Positions 1 to 8,951 are shown, counted from the stretch's first letter. The stretch: 64,000 bases of DNA from Polaribacter vadi (GCF_001761365.1 NZ_CP017477.1:1324501-1388500), one strand, 5' to 3'. The notes: generated by a model not told the origin, from the letters alone. Numbers and translations are program-made.

Positions 1-1020
1 TTGCACATCATCATACATTTCCCAATCGTCAACTCTAATTCTTCCTTTTTCATCCAAAGCTAAATCGCCTCCAAACAAACGCTCACTATACAAACGTTGA
101 ATCTGCTCAATACAACCTTCGTGAATTTCCTTATCCTTCATCACTTTAAACAACAAAGAAATATACAAAGGAATTACAGGAATTGCAGAACTAGCTTGTG
201 TTACCAGAGCTTTATTCACAGAAACATAGGCTTTTCCACCAATCGATTTTAAATCGTCAGTAATTTCAAAAGCAGTTGCTTCTAAATGATCTTTTGCAGC
301 ACCAATTGTTCCATTTCTATATACAGGTTTTGTAACTTCTGGGCCAATATAAGAATAGGCAACAGTGGTTGCTCCTTCAGCAAGTAAATTTTCTGCTTTT
401 AAAGCATCAATCCACATTTTCCAATCTTCACCACCCATTACTGTAACTGTATTTTCAATATCATCTCCTTCTGCAGGATTTATAGATATTTCTGAGACAA
501 CTCCTGTGTGAAAATCGACTGTTTTATTGGTAAAAACTTCGCCAATTGGTTTTAAAACCGATTTATATCTTTTTCCAGTATTTGGATGTGTTCTTACAGG
601 TGATGCTAAACTATATATTACCAAATCGATTTGCCCTAAATCTTCTTTGATTAAGTTAACAACCTCTTGTTTTATTTCGTTTGAAAAAGCATCTCCATTG
701 ATACTTTTTGCATATAAACCAGCTTTATGAGCATGTTTTTCAAAAGCTGCTGTATTATAATAACCTGGAGAACCTGGTCTACCTTCTGTTGGAGCTTTAT
801 CAAAAAAGACACCAATTGTTGCAGCATCAGATCCAAAAGCACTTGTAATTCTTGAAGCCAAACCAAAACCTGTTGATGCTCCTAAAACTAATACTTTTTT
901 TGCTCCTTCAATTTTCCCTTTCGATTTTACATACTCTATTTGATTGAGTACATTTTGCTCACAACCTGTTGGGTGTGATGTTAAACAAATAAAGCCTCTT
1001 GTTCTTGGTTCTATAATCAT
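1..1020 (-). CDS. fabV: Trans-2-enoyl-CoA/ACP reductase FabV, 3' end cut by window edge
   Basis: Reduces the trans-2 double bond of enoyl-ACP or enoyl-CoA with NAD(P)H in the last step of fatty acid elongation; cytoplasmic. Translating the minus strand from the ATG at 1020 gives 340 uninterrupted residues to the window edge. The N-terminus MIIEPRTRGFICLTSHPTGC is typical of FabV. The nucleotide-binding motif GASTGFG lies at residues 47-53, and the family's active-site stretch YSYIGPE, followed by a lysine nine residues after its first Tyr, lies at about residue 222. FabV is normally about 395-400 aa, so some 55-60 residues lie outside the window. It is the monomeric, triclosan-tolerant alternative to FabI. 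It sits 69 bp downstream of purC on the same strand. Frame and identity are very secure. Confidence 0.95.
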   Translation of the reverse strand, partial: MIIEPRTRGFICLTSHPTGCEQNVLNQIEYVKSKGKIEGAKKVLVLGASTGFGLASRITSAFGSDAATIGVFFDKAPTEGRPGSPGYYNTAAFEKHAHKAGLYAKSINGDAFSNEIKQEVVNLIKEDLGQIDLVIYSLASPVRTHPNTGKRYKSVLKPIGEVFTNKTVDFHTGVVSEISINPAEGDDIENTVTVMGGEDWKMWIDALKAENLLAEGATTVAYSYIGPEVTKPVYRNGTIGAAKDHLEATAFEITDDLKSIGGKAYVSVNKALVTQASSAIPVIPLYISLLFKVMKDKEIHEGCIEQIQRLYSERLFGGDLALDEKGRIRVDDWEMYDDVQ

Positions 1021-1089
1021 TTTTAATAGTTTTTATTATTTCTAAAACTCAAAGCTTTAAAAACTTAGGAGTTCTTTAATATTTTATAT

Positions 1090-2040
1090 TTAATTTGAAG
1101 CTAAAAACTCCAAAACATTCTTTTCAATTCTTTCCAACACATTTTCAGAAGAAGCTTTTACAAATTTTTCTCCAGTAATTTGTTCGTATAATTCTATATA
1201 TCTGTTAGAAATTTCGATGATTTTATCATCATCCATTACTGGAATTTGCTGATTTTCTTTTCCTTGGAAACCGTTTTCAATTAACCATTGACGCACAAAT
1301 TCTTTTGATAATTGCTTTTGATGTTCTCCTTTATCTTGTCTTTCTTGATAGCCATCAGCATAAAAATAACGAGAAGAATCTGGCGTATGAATTTCATCAA
1401 TCAAAACAATTTTACCTTCTTTGGTTTTACCAAATTCGTATTTTGTATCCACCAAAATTAAACCTCTTTTTGCAGCGATTTCTGTACCTCTTTGAAATAA
1501 TTTTCTGGTATAATCTTCTAAAACTAGATAATCTTGCTCACTTACAATACCTTTTGATAAAATTTCTTCTCTTGAAATATCTTCATCATGATCTCCATTA
1601 TCTGCTTTGGTTGATGGTGTAATTATCGGATTTGGAAATTTATCATTTTCTTTTAAACCTTCAGGCATTTCAACACCACACAAAACTCGCTTTCCTAATT
1701 TGTATTCACGAGCTGCATGACCAGAAACATAACCACGAATTACCATTTCTACTTTAAAAGGTTCACATAAATGACCAACAGCCACATTTTCATCAGGGTT
1801 TGCCAATAACCAATTAGGAACAATATCAGCAGTATCATTCATCATTTTGGTAGCAATCTGATTCAAAATTTGCCCTTTAAACGGAATTTGGCGTGGTAAA
1901 ATAACATCAAACGCAGATAATCTGTCTGTTGCAATCATTACCAAAAGGTCATCATTTATATTATAAACTTCTCTTACTTTTCCTTTATAAACAGATTTCT
2001 GATTCGGAAACTTGAAATTTGTTTCGTTAATTGTATTCAT
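1090..2040 (-). CDS. purC: Phosphoribosylaminoimidazole-succinocarboxamide synthase (SAICAR synthetase)
   Basis: Ligates aspartate to CAIR with ATP to give SAICAR in de novo purine synthesis; cytoplasmic. The protein has 316 aa, the long form usual in Bacteroidetes and yeast rather than the ~240-aa E. coli form. Both family signatures are present: [11 protein letters not shown] at residues 194-204 and [10 protein letters not shown] at 215-224. The N-terminal KGKVREVY (19-26) is the nucleotide-binding start of the domain. The ATG at 2040 is preceded by a good -7 box (2066-2073). A second purine gene, guaA, lies far away at 54 kb, so this is not a purine operon. Confidence 0.97.
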   Translation of the reverse strand: MNTINETNFKFPNQKSVYKGKVREVYNINDDLLVMIATDRLSAFDVILPRQIPFKGQILNQIATKMMNDTADIVPNWLLANPDENVAVGHLCEPFKVEMVIRGYVSGHAAREYKLGKRVLCGVEMPEGLKENDKFPNPIITPSTKADNGDHDEDISREEILSKGIVSEQDYLVLEDYTRKLFQRGTEIAAKRGLILVDTKYEFGKTKEGKIVLIDEIHTPDSSRYFYADGYQERQDKGEHQKQLSKEFVRQWLIENGFQGKENQQIPVMDDDKIIEISNRYIELYEQITGEKFVKASSENVLERIEKNVLEFLASN

Positions 2041-2065
2041 TTTACATCAAAATTAAAAACTGTTG

Positions 2066-2073
2066 CAAAAATA
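2066..2073 (-). promoter_or_regulatory. Candidate -7 box for purC
   Basis: The minus strand reads TATTTTTG, an exact match to the Bacteroidetes housekeeping -7 consensus TAnnTTTG. It lies 25 nt before the purC ATG. No convincing TTTG -33 element is visible at the normal spacing, so this is a one-box match. Confidence 0.4.
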
Positions 2074-2169
2074 AGCGTTTTGTAATATAAAACAGACCCT
2101 TATACTTTTTTTTAGAATAAATTTATTTAATTATAAATTAACAATATCATAATTTAGAGTGGCTAATCT

Positions 2170-2192
2170 ATATCATTTCAATGATATTTTTT
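2170..2192. promoter_or_regulatory. Palindrome ATATCATT-TC-AATGATAT with T run, upstream of the T9SS propeller gene
   Basis: A perfect 8-bp inverted repeat with a 2-nt centre (2170-2187) followed by T6. It sits 85 bp before the ATG of the 2272 gene and between divergent genes, so there is no upstream plus-strand transcript for it to terminate. It could be an operator or a weak leader hairpin. The AT-only flanks make chance occurrence possible. Confidence 0.3.
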
Positions 2193-2271
2193 ACAATGTA
2201 ATAACTTTTGATTAATGTAATCTCTCATTTTAATTAGTTTCTTGGACTCATTAATTTAAACCAATCTTAAA

Positions 2272-5200
2272 ATGAAGAAAACAACTTTACTAACTAGCTT
2301 ACTGCTAGTTGTTTCCATTACATTATTAACTGCTCAGAATGAGCTAAAACACGTATCAAGTTACCAAACAAACACAGAAGGTGTAGCAGAAACTGTAGCT
2401 TATGATGTTACTAACCAACGTGCTGTATTTACAAGTTCAGAAAACAATAATTTAACTTTCGTAGATATTAGTACACCTGCAACACCAACCTTCTTTACAT
2501 CTGTAGATTTATCTACTTATGGTGGTGGCCCAAATTCAATTGCAATTCATAGTAATATTATTGCTGTAGCTGTTGAAGCAAACACTAAACAAAATCCTGG
2601 TAAAGTTGTCTTTTTTGATTTATCAGGTACTTATATTAACGAAGTTACTGTAGGTTCTTTACCAGACATGTTAACTTTTACACCTGATGGCTCTAAAATT
2701 TTAGTTGCTAACGAAGGTGAACCAAATGACGATTACTCAGTAGATCCTGAAGGTTCTATTTCTGTAATTGATGTAAGTAGTGGTGCTGCAAATGCTACTG
2801 TAACTTCCATCAACTTTAATAGTTATGATGATAAAAAAGAATCTTTAAAAAACAAAGGAATTCGAATTTTTGGTAATAACGGAACTGCAACTGTTTCTCA
2901 AGATTTAGAACCAGAATTTATTACTGTTATAGAAGATGGTACAAAGGCTTATGTAAACTGCCAAGAAGCAAATGCTTTAGTCGTTTTAGATTTAACAAAT
3001 AATACTATTCTAGATATTTTACCTTTAGGTTACAAAAACCATATGTTAGGTACACCATCTGTAACTAGTTATACATTAAACGAATTAGTAGCAAATTGGC
3101 CAGCATTAGGAGCTCCTGCTTACGATGGTGGACAACCAGTTGTTAATTTAGGTGGTTTTTCTGGTTTGTATTTCGATGATGTAAACTCTACAGATACAGA
3201 TTATATTTTTTATGCAATTCCAGATAGAGGGCCAAATGATAGTCCTGTTAGTATTGCAGATGTTACTCCTGCTCCAACAAAAAACTTAAGACCTTTTAAA
3301 TTGCCTAATTATCAAGGTAGAATTGCAAAATTCACCTTAAATAAAGCAAACGGAACTGTAACTTTAGATGATCAAATAATGTTAACCAGAAAAGATGGTA
3401 CAACTCCTATAACTGGTAAAGGTAACATACCTGGTTATGATGAAGTTCCTGTAACGTATACTGATGCAAATACTGCTTACACAAATGTAGACTACACAAA
3501 TGGAACAGAAGAATATCACGCTTTACCTTTTGATGAATATGGAGGTGATTTTGAAGGTATTTTAATTGACAAAGATGGTAACTTTTGGATGTGTGATGAA
3601 TATAGACCTGCCATTTACAAATTTGATAATACAGGGAAATTAATAGAACGTTTTGTTTCTGAAGGTGCTTCTTTATTAGGCACAACAAATATGCCTACAG
3701 GTACTTATGGAGCTGAAACTTTACCAGAGGTTTACAATAAAAGAAGAGCAAATAGAGGTTTTGAAGCAATTGCTTACGATAAAGACAACCATATTATTTA
3801 TGCTTTTATTCAATCTCCTTTATATAATCCATCAAGTGGAACAAAAGACAATTCTGATGTAATTAGAATTTTAGGTGTTGATGCAAATAACGGAAATCCT
3901 GTAAGAGAATATGTATATTTATTAGAAAGAAATAAAGATGCTGGTTTTTCTTCTTCTAGAGTAGATAAAATCGGAGATGCTGTGTTTACAGAAAATGGTA
4001 AATTTTTAGTTATAGAAAGAGATTCTGAAGGACCAACGATAGCACATGGAAAAAAATATGTTTTTGAAATCGACATTAATTATGCTACCAATATTCTAAA
4101 TACAACATTTACAGGTAAAGAATTAGAAGAATTAACTGCAGATGAAATAGCAGCTCAGTCCATAATTCCTGTTCACAAAAACAAAGTAGTTAATTTACCA
4201 ACAGTTGGTTACCAAGGTTCTGACAAAGCAGAAGGAATTGCTTTATTACCAAATAACGAAATTGCTGTTTTAAATGACAACGATTTTGGTTTAGCTGGTG
4301 CAGGTGTTACAGATAATAGTGTTTTAGGAATTATTTCTTTTGCAAATGATTATGGTTTTGACGCCTCTAATAAAGATGATAAAATAAACATTAGAGAACA
4401 CCCAACATTAGGGATGTTTATGCCAGATGCAATTAGCTCTTATAATGTTAATGGTTTAAATTATATAGTTACTGCAAACGAAGGAGACTCTAGAGATTAT
4501 GATGGTTATTCTGAAGAAGAAAGAGTAAAAGATTTAACTTTAAATACAACTTATTATCCAGAAGCAGCAACTTTACAAGAAGATGAAAATCTTGGTCGAT
4601 TAAAAACTACCACTGCAAATGGCGATTATAATAATGATGGTGAATACGAACAAATTTATTCTTATGGAGCAAGATCTTTTTCAATTTTTGATGAATATGG
4701 AAATTTAGTTTTCGATAGCGCTAATCAATTTGGGTTAAAAATTGCTGAAGAAGAAGCATCATTATTCAATCAAGATGAAGAAGAACTTGATGGTAGATCT
4801 GATGATAGAGGGAGTGAGCCAGAAGCTATTGCAATTGGAACTATTGAAGGGAGAACTTTTGCTTTTATTGGTTTAGAAAGACAAAGTTCAATTTTAATGT
4901 ATGATATTACAGATCCAAAAGATGTAGAGTTTATTACTTATTATAAAGGAAATGTTACTTCTAAGGATGTTGCTCCAGAAATCATTAAATTTATTGCTGC
5001 TTCAGAAAGCCCAAATGGTAAAAACTTATTATTAGTTGGTTATGAAGTTAGTGGTTCTATGGGTATTTTAGAAATTGATGACGATGCTTTAAGTATTAGT
5101 GAAGAAGTTGCTGATAATAATTTTAAAATTTATCCAAATCCTGTTTTAAACAAAAATTTAAAGTTTAATAAAACAATATCTGGAGTTATTTACAATACAA

Positions 5201-5319
5201 ACGGACAAGAAATAAAAAGATTCGAAAATAAAGAAGCTATAAATGTTTCTGAATTCAATGCTGGTATTTATATTATTAAAACAATTAACAACGGAGTTAA
5301 GCGTTTTATTAAATTATAA
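2272..5319 (+). CDS. T9SS-secreted choice-of-anchor I / phytase-like esterase propeller protein
   Basis: A 1015-aa exported protein. Residues 1-21 form a signal peptide ending LTAQ. Residues ~22-255 and ~700-930 match the two halves of the choice-of-anchor I beta-propeller family (GGGPNSIAIH, LPDMLTFTPDG, NEGEPNDDYSVDPEG; then MFMPDAISSYNVNG, TANEGDSRDYDG). Between them, about 255-700, sits a domain like the esterase-like activity of phytase family (FDDVNSTDTDYIFYAIPDRG, FEGILIDKDGNFWMCDEY, EAIAYD). Residues ~950-1015 are a type A T9SS sorting tail (KIYPNPVLNKNLKF ... GIYIIKTINNGVKRFIKL). It is probably anchored on or released from the cell surface and acts on phosphate esters, but substrate and activity are inferred. 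It stands alone, with a strong terminator behind it. Confidence 0.85.
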   Translation: MKKTTLLTSLLLVVSITLLTAQNELKHVSSYQTNTEGVAETVAYDVTNQRAVFTSSENNNLTFVDISTPATPTFFTSVDLSTYGGGPNSIAIHSNIIAVAVEANTKQNPGKVVFFDLSGTYINEVTVGSLPDMLTFTPDGSKILVANEGEPNDDYSVDPEGSISVIDVSSGAANATVTSINFNSYDDKKESLKNKGIRIFGNNGTATVSQDLEPEFITVIEDGTKAYVNCQEANALVVLDLTNNTILDILPLGYKNHMLGTPSVTSYTLNELVANWPALGAPAYDGGQPVVNLGGFSGLYFDDVNSTDTDYIFYAIPDRGPNDSPVSIADVTPAPTKNLRPFKLPNYQGRIAKFTLNKANGTVTLDDQIMLTRKDGTTPITGKGNIPGYDEVPVTYTDANTAYTNVDYTNGTEEYHALPFDEYGGDFEGILIDKDGNFWMCDEYRPAIYKFDNTGKLIERFVSEGASLLGTTNMPTGTYGAETLPEVYNKRRANRGFEAIAYDKDNHIIYAFIQSPLYNPSSGTKDNSDVIRILGVDANNGNPVREYVYLLERNKDAGFSSSRVDKIGDAVFTENGKFLVIERDSEGPTIAHGKKYVFEIDINYATNILNTTFTGKELEELTADEIAAQSIIPVHKNKVVNLPTVGYQGSDKAEGIALLPNNEIAVLNDNDFGLAGAGVTDNSVLGIISFANDYGFDASNKDDKINIREHPTLGMFMPDAISSYNVNGLNYIVTANEGDSRDYDGYSEEERVKDLTLNTTYYPEAATLQEDENLGRLKTTTANGDYNNDGEYEQIYSYGARSFSIFDEYGNLVFDSANQFGLKIAEEEASLFNQDEEELDGRSDDRGSEPEAIAIGTIEGRTFAFIGLERQSSILMYDITDPKDVEFITYYKGNVTSKDVAPEIIKFIAASESPNGKNLLLVGYEVSGSMGILEIDDDALSISEEVADNNFKIYPNPVLNKNLKFNKTISGVIYNTNGQEIKRFENKEAINVSEFNAGIYIIKTINNGVKRFIKL

Positions 5320-5340
5320 AAACTTAAGGTCCTTAAAAGT

Positions 5341-5372
5341 AAAAATCCCGATTATTAATCGGGATTTTTTTT
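5341..5372. terminator. Bidirectional Rho-independent terminator
   Basis: The stem AATCCCGAT/ATCGGGATT with a 5-nt loop is flanked by A5 on the left and T8 on the right. It can end the 2272 gene (plus) and the 5399 gene (minus), which converge here. Confidence 0.9.
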
Positions 5373-5398
5373 GCTTTATGATGTATCTAATTTTATTT

Positions 5399-6016
5399 CT
5401 ATTCTTTAGCCTTTTCTAATACTTTTATCTGCTTTAAATTATCTGCAATTGGGGTTGCTGTAATTACTTTTTCCCCAGGAATAAAGTAGAAAAAATAGGC
5501 GGAATTTTGCCCAACTTTTCTAACATCTAACCTTGTGTTATCTTTAAATACTAATGTATAATTAGGTATAATTTCTTTGGTATTGTATTTATGCTTCATT
5601 CCAATACCCATTCCTGTTCTCATGGATATAAATAACAGAAAAAAGATAAACATCATACCAGGTATTATTTTATTTTTCTTCCCTAATTCTTCATGTTTTT
5701 TATCCCACTTTTCTATATCATAAATTTTTTGATACCATTTTTTGACTCTTAAATAAGTGTATAATTTAAACATCCATCTAGTGAAATATAAATACATCAA
5801 CCAAAACATCAAACCTAAAAAAAGCGATATTTTCCAGTTATTAATTAACAAACTTATGGGCGATATCAACGCATCTAAAATTGTAGTATAGTTTAAATAA
5901 GAAACTCCGAAAATTCCATAAAAAATAGCGTCGCTCACAATACCTAAAATAATTAGGTATAAATACCCAATATAAAAAACGTCTTGTAAGTTTAACTTTT
6001 TCTGTTTAATTTTCAT
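5399..6016 (-). CDS. Unrecognised membrane protein downstream of phoH
   Basis: A 205-aa protein of unknown function. Hydrophobic segments lie near residues 15-37, 45-57, 63-80 and 115-132, then a soluble C-terminal domain of about 70 residues (TLVFKDNTRLDVRKVGQNSAYFFYF...) that looks like a short beta-rich domain. A charged helix (RVKKWYQKIYDIEKWDKKHEEL) separates the membrane parts. Its ATG overlaps the stop codon of phoH by one base (TAATG), so the two are translationally coupled and surely co-transcribed. I recognise no family. Confidence 0.75.
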   Translation of the reverse strand: MKIKQKKLNLQDVFYIGYLYLIILGIVSDAIFYGIFGVSYLNYTTILDALISPISLLINNWKISLFLGLMFWLMYLYFTRWMFKLYTYLRVKKWYQKIYDIEKWDKKHEELGKKNKIIPGMMFIFFLLFISMRTGMGIGMKHKYNTKEIIPNYTLVFKDNTRLDVRKVGQNSAYFFYFIPGEKVITATPIADNLKQIKVLEKAKE

Positions 6017-6969
6017 TATTCAGTTTCTATACTTTTATATGCCGTAATTATTTTTCTTACCAATCTGTGTCTTACCACATCTTTATCATCTAAATAAACC
6101 TGTGCAATTCCATTAATATCTTTTAACGCTAACAAAGATTCCTTTAAACCAGAAACTTGTTTTCTTGGCAAATCTATTTGACCTGGATCTCCAGTAATAA
6201 TAAATTTTGCATGCATGCCCATTCTTGTCAAAAACATTTTCATTTGATTATGAGTTGTATTTTGAGCTTCATCTAAAATAACAAAGGCATTATCTAAAGT
6301 TCTACCTCTCATAAATGCTAATGGTGCAATTTGTATGACGCCTTTTTCTAAATGAGACTCTAGCCTTTCATGAGGAATCATATCTCTTAAAGCATCATAT
6401 AAAGGTTGCATATAAGGATCTAATTTTTCTTTTAAATCACCAGGTAAAAAACCTAAATTTTCGCCAGATTCTACAGCTGGTCTTGTTAAAATAATACGCC
6501 TAACTTCTTTTTCTTTTAATGCTTTTACAGCCAAAGCAACAGCTGTATATGTTTTACCAGTTCCTGCAGGACCAACAGCAAAAAGCATATCATTTTTAGC
6601 CATTTCTACAACCATTTTACGTTGGTTTTCTGTCTGTGGCTTAATCATCTTTCCATTAACACCATGCACTAAAATATCTTTTGCATTTTTTTTGGAAACA
6701 GTTTTTTCTTCATTTCCTGTAGATGTTAAAATACGCTCAATACTATTTTCATCTAATTTATTATAACGATCAAAATATTTTACCAAACGTTCAAAACGAA
6801 TTTCAAATTCATCTAAAATATCTGATTCTCCATAAATTTTTAATTTAGATCCTCGAGCAACAATTTTTATTTTAGGAAAATATCTTTTTAATTGCTCTAT
6901 TGTACTGTTTTGTGTGCCAAAGAAATCTTTTGGGTTTATTTCCGTTAACTCTATAATGCGTTCGTTCAA
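6016..6969 (-). CDS. phoH: PhoH-like ATPase (YbeZ type)
   Basis: A 317-aa cytoplasmic P-loop ATPase of the PhoH family, linked to RNA metabolism and, in many bacteria, found beside the endoribonuclease YbeY. The Walker A motif GPAGTGKT is at residues 133-140, and the Walker B region FVILDEAQNTT is near 229-239. The N-terminal ~90 residues are the KH-like region seen in YbeZ-type proteins. The frame opens with TTG (6967-6969) and contains no earlier or nearby in-frame ATG before residue 108, so a TTG start is the best reading. It is the first gene of a two-gene unit with the membrane protein ending at 5399. No ybeY is visible next to it. Confidence 0.93.
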   Translation of the reverse strand: MNERIIELTEINPKDFFGTQNSTIEQLKRYFPKIKIVARGSKLKIYGESDILDEFEIRFERLVKYFDRYNKLDENSIERILTSTGNEEKTVSKKNAKDILVHGVNGKMIKPQTENQRKMVVEMAKNDMLFAVGPAGTGKTYTAVALAVKALKEKEVRRIILTRPAVESGENLGFLPGDLKEKLDPYMQPLYDALRDMIPHERLESHLEKGVIQIAPLAFMRGRTLDNAFVILDEAQNTTHNQMKMFLTRMGMHAKFIITGDPGQIDLPRKQVSGLKESLLALKDINGIAQVYLDDKDVVRHRLVRKIITAYKSIETE

Positions 6970-7040
6970 ATTATTAAGTTTATTAAAATATTAGTTTGAA
7001 TTATTAAAATAAAAATAGGTATAAAAATTTCTAAAATGAT

Positions 7041-7048
7041 TAGATTTG
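7041..7048 (+). promoter_or_regulatory. Candidate -7 box for the 7099 gene
   Basis: TAGATTTG matches the Bacteroidetes -7 consensus TAnnTTTG. It lies 50 nt before the ATG. No clear -33 TTTG is seen at the usual spacing. Confidence 0.35.
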
Positions 7049-7098
7049 CTTAAAATAATTAACAACTTTTACACAACTAATTAACAGCCATAAAATTA

Positions 7099-7959
7099 AT
7101 GTCTTTTATCACTTTAACATCAGATTTCGGGACTAAAGACCATTTTGTTGGGGCTGTTAAAGGAGCTATTTATTCGGAATTAGCCGATGCTAAAATTGTA
7201 GATATTACGCACGAAATATCACCTTTTAACATTACAGAAACTGCTTATATTTTAAAAAATTCTTACAAAAGTTTTCCTAAAGGAACCATACATATTGTTG
7301 GTGTAGACTCAGAATTAAGCGCAGATAATAAGCACATTGCAATTTCTTTGGATGATCATTTTTTTGTATGTCCAGATAATGGATTAATCTCTATGATAGC
7401 TTCAGAAATTCAGCCTACAAAAATTGTGGAAATTAATATTCATGACAGAGTAGAAAGTAGTTTTCCTGTGTTAGATGTTTTTGTAAAAGTGGCTTGTTTT
7501 ATTGCACGTGGTGGAAATTTAACAGTGATTGGCAAAGAAATTAAGGAATATAAAAAGCTTATTGAAATTCAGCCAAAAGTAAATCAAGAGCAAAACCAAA
7601 TTATTGGTGGTGTTTTATATATTGATAATTATGGAAATGTAATTACCAACATCAGCAGAAAAATGTTTAATGATATTGGTAAAGGACGCACTTATAAAAT
7701 AAATGCTTCACGTTATACTTTTACTAAAATATATAATAAATACAACGAAATTACAGATAATAACTCCACAGATACAATGCAATTCGATGGTAATAAATTA
7801 GCCATTTTTAATTCTGCAGGTTTTTTAGAAATTGCTGTGTATAGAAGTAACTTAAAAACAGTTGGTGGTGCATCAACTTTATTAGGTTTGGAATATAGAG
7901 ATCCTGTAATTGTAGAATTTTTTATGGAATCGAAACCAGAATATTCCTCTTTAAATTAA
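7099..7959 (+). CDS. SAM hydroxide adenosyltransferase (DUF62 / SAM hydrolase family)
   Basis: A 286-aa protein of the DUF62 family, which splits S-adenosylmethionine into adenosine and methionine using activated water and is related to fluorinase and chlorinase. The N-terminus ITLTSDFGTKDHFVGAVKGA carries the conserved SDFG..D segment that binds the ribose and activates water. The second half has the typical GGVLYIDNYGNVITNI and the C-terminal beta domain (residues ~180-280). Length matches the family. It starts a tight run with the 7963 gene (3-nt gap) and the GNAT gene. Confidence 0.9.
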   Translation: MSFITLTSDFGTKDHFVGAVKGAIYSELADAKIVDITHEISPFNITETAYILKNSYKSFPKGTIHIVGVDSELSADNKHIAISLDDHFFVCPDNGLISMIASEIQPTKIVEINIHDRVESSFPVLDVFVKVACFIARGGNLTVIGKEIKEYKKLIEIQPKVNQEQNQIIGGVLYIDNYGNVITNISRKMFNDIGKGRTYKINASRYTFTKIYNKYNEITDNNSTDTMQFDGNKLAIFNSAGFLEIAVYRSNLKTVGGASTLLGLEYRDPVIVEFFMESKPEYSSLN

Positions 7960-7962
7960 ACT

Positions 7963-8259
7963 ATGTTTGTTAGAATCGTAAAAATGAGTTTTCACTCAAA
8001 ACATATTGCAGCATTTCTAGAAATGTTTGAAGAGAAAAAGCAACTAATTCGTAATTCTGATGGAAATAAATTGTTAGAATTATATCAAGATAAAAATAAC
8101 CCTGAAATATTTTTCACCTATTCTTATTGGGAACATGAAAGCGATTTAGAGAACTATAAAAACTCTGAATTGTTTTTAAAAACATGGAAACAAACCAAAA
8201 CTTATTTTAATGACAAACCACAAGCTTGGAGTGTTGATAAAAAAGTAAGTTTGCAATAA
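7963..8259 (+). CDS. Putative monooxygenase of the ABM / YgiN-like family
   Basis: A 98-aa single-domain protein of the antibiotic biosynthesis monooxygenase fold (dimeric ferredoxin-like alpha/beta barrel). Typical features are the opening strand MFVRIVKMSF, the helix HIAAFLEMFEEKKQLIRN, the strand LLELYQDKNNPEIFFTYSYWE and the terminal helix. The substrate cannot be told; quinol or reactive metabolites are usual guesses. It begins 3 nt after the SAM-hydrolase stop codon, so the two are probably one transcript. An internal ATG at residue 8 is an alternative start but would lose the first strand. Confidence 0.8.
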   Translation: MFVRIVKMSFHSKHIAAFLEMFEEKKQLIRNSDGNKLLELYQDKNNPEIFFTYSYWEHESDLENYKNSELFLKTWKQTKTYFNDKPQAWSVDKKVSLQ

Positions 8260-8291
8260 ATAAAAGCAGTAAGCAAAATTAAATACGATAA

Positions 8292-8819
8292 ATGGATTAC
8301 AATTTTACACCCTTTCCTGTTTTAGAAACAGAACGATTAACATTAAGAGCATTAAATTTAGATGATGCAAAAGCAATTTTTGGTTTAAGAACCAATAAAG
8401 AAGTGAATGAATATATTGATAGAAAAGTGCCTAGAAACCTTTCTGAAGCTAGAGCTTTTATTGATAGAATCTCAACATTAGCAGAAAATAATAAAGGGAT
8501 TTTTTGGGTAATAGCCTCAAAAAGCACCAATGAATTAATGGGAACAATTGGTTTGCGTAATTTTGAAGATGAAGAAGATTATGCAGAAATTGGGTACGAA
8601 ATAAATCCTGATTATCAAGAAAGAGGTTATATGAGCGAAGCTTTTATACCAGTTTTAGAATATGGATTTCAAAATTTAGAGTTAAAAACTATTGAAGCAT
8701 TCACACACAAAAATAATACGGCTTCAATTGCGTTATTAGAAAAACTAAACTTTGTTTTTGATCCTGAAAGAGAAGATGAAGGTTTCGAAAATAATATTAG
8801 TTACCTGTTAAAGAATTAG
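8292..8819 (+). CDS. GNAT acetyltransferase, RimJ/RimL type
   Basis: A 175-aa acetyl-CoA-dependent N-acetyltransferase of the Acetyltransf_3 group. The N-terminal LETERLTLRALNLDDAKAIF is characteristic of RimJ/RimL-like enzymes. The acetyl-CoA loop appears as the motif around YEINPDYQERGYMSEA (residues ~100-115), followed by HKNNTASIALLEKLNF. The acceptor could be a ribosomal protein N-terminus, another protein or a small amine. It is 32 bp downstream of the ABM gene. Confidence 0.88.
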   Translation: MDYNFTPFPVLETERLTLRALNLDDAKAIFGLRTNKEVNEYIDRKVPRNLSEARAFIDRISTLAENNKGIFWVIASKSTNELMGTIGLRNFEDEEDYAEIGYEINPDYQERGYMSEAFIPVLEYGFQNLELKTIEAFTHKNNTASIALLEKLNFVFDPEREDEGFENNISYLLKN

Positions 8820-8841
8820 GAGTTAGGAGTTAGGAGTTAGG
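8816..8841. repeat. Heptamer tandem repeat (TTAGGAG)n
   Basis: Three perfect TTAGGAG units plus a fourth TTAGG. The first unit contains the stop codon of the GNAT gene, so a slip in the array would change only the 3' UTR. Confidence 0.85.
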
Positions 8842-8930
8842 TGAAATAAATTTTTTAGACTTTATACTTTTGATAAACCAATAGTAGTTTTAAAATAAAC
8901 TTCAGAAACTAAATAATTTCATGGAAAAGT

Positions 8931-8951
8931 CTTCGACAAGCTCAGACTGAC
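8931..8951. repeat. Short REP-like extragenic element
   Basis: It contains CTTCGACAAGCTCAG followed by ACTGAC. From memory, this string recurs in intergenic DNA of many Flavobacteriia. It is GC-richer than its surroundings and lies in the 200-bp gap between the GNAT gene and the 9026 gene. Only half of the usual inverted pair is visible. Confidence 0.5.

Noticed and set aside
1305..1622. Open frame antisense to purC
   Set aside because: Typical shadow frame opposite a conserved AT-rich gene; leucine/phenylalanine-rich with no homology. The same holds for the other antisense frames in the window.
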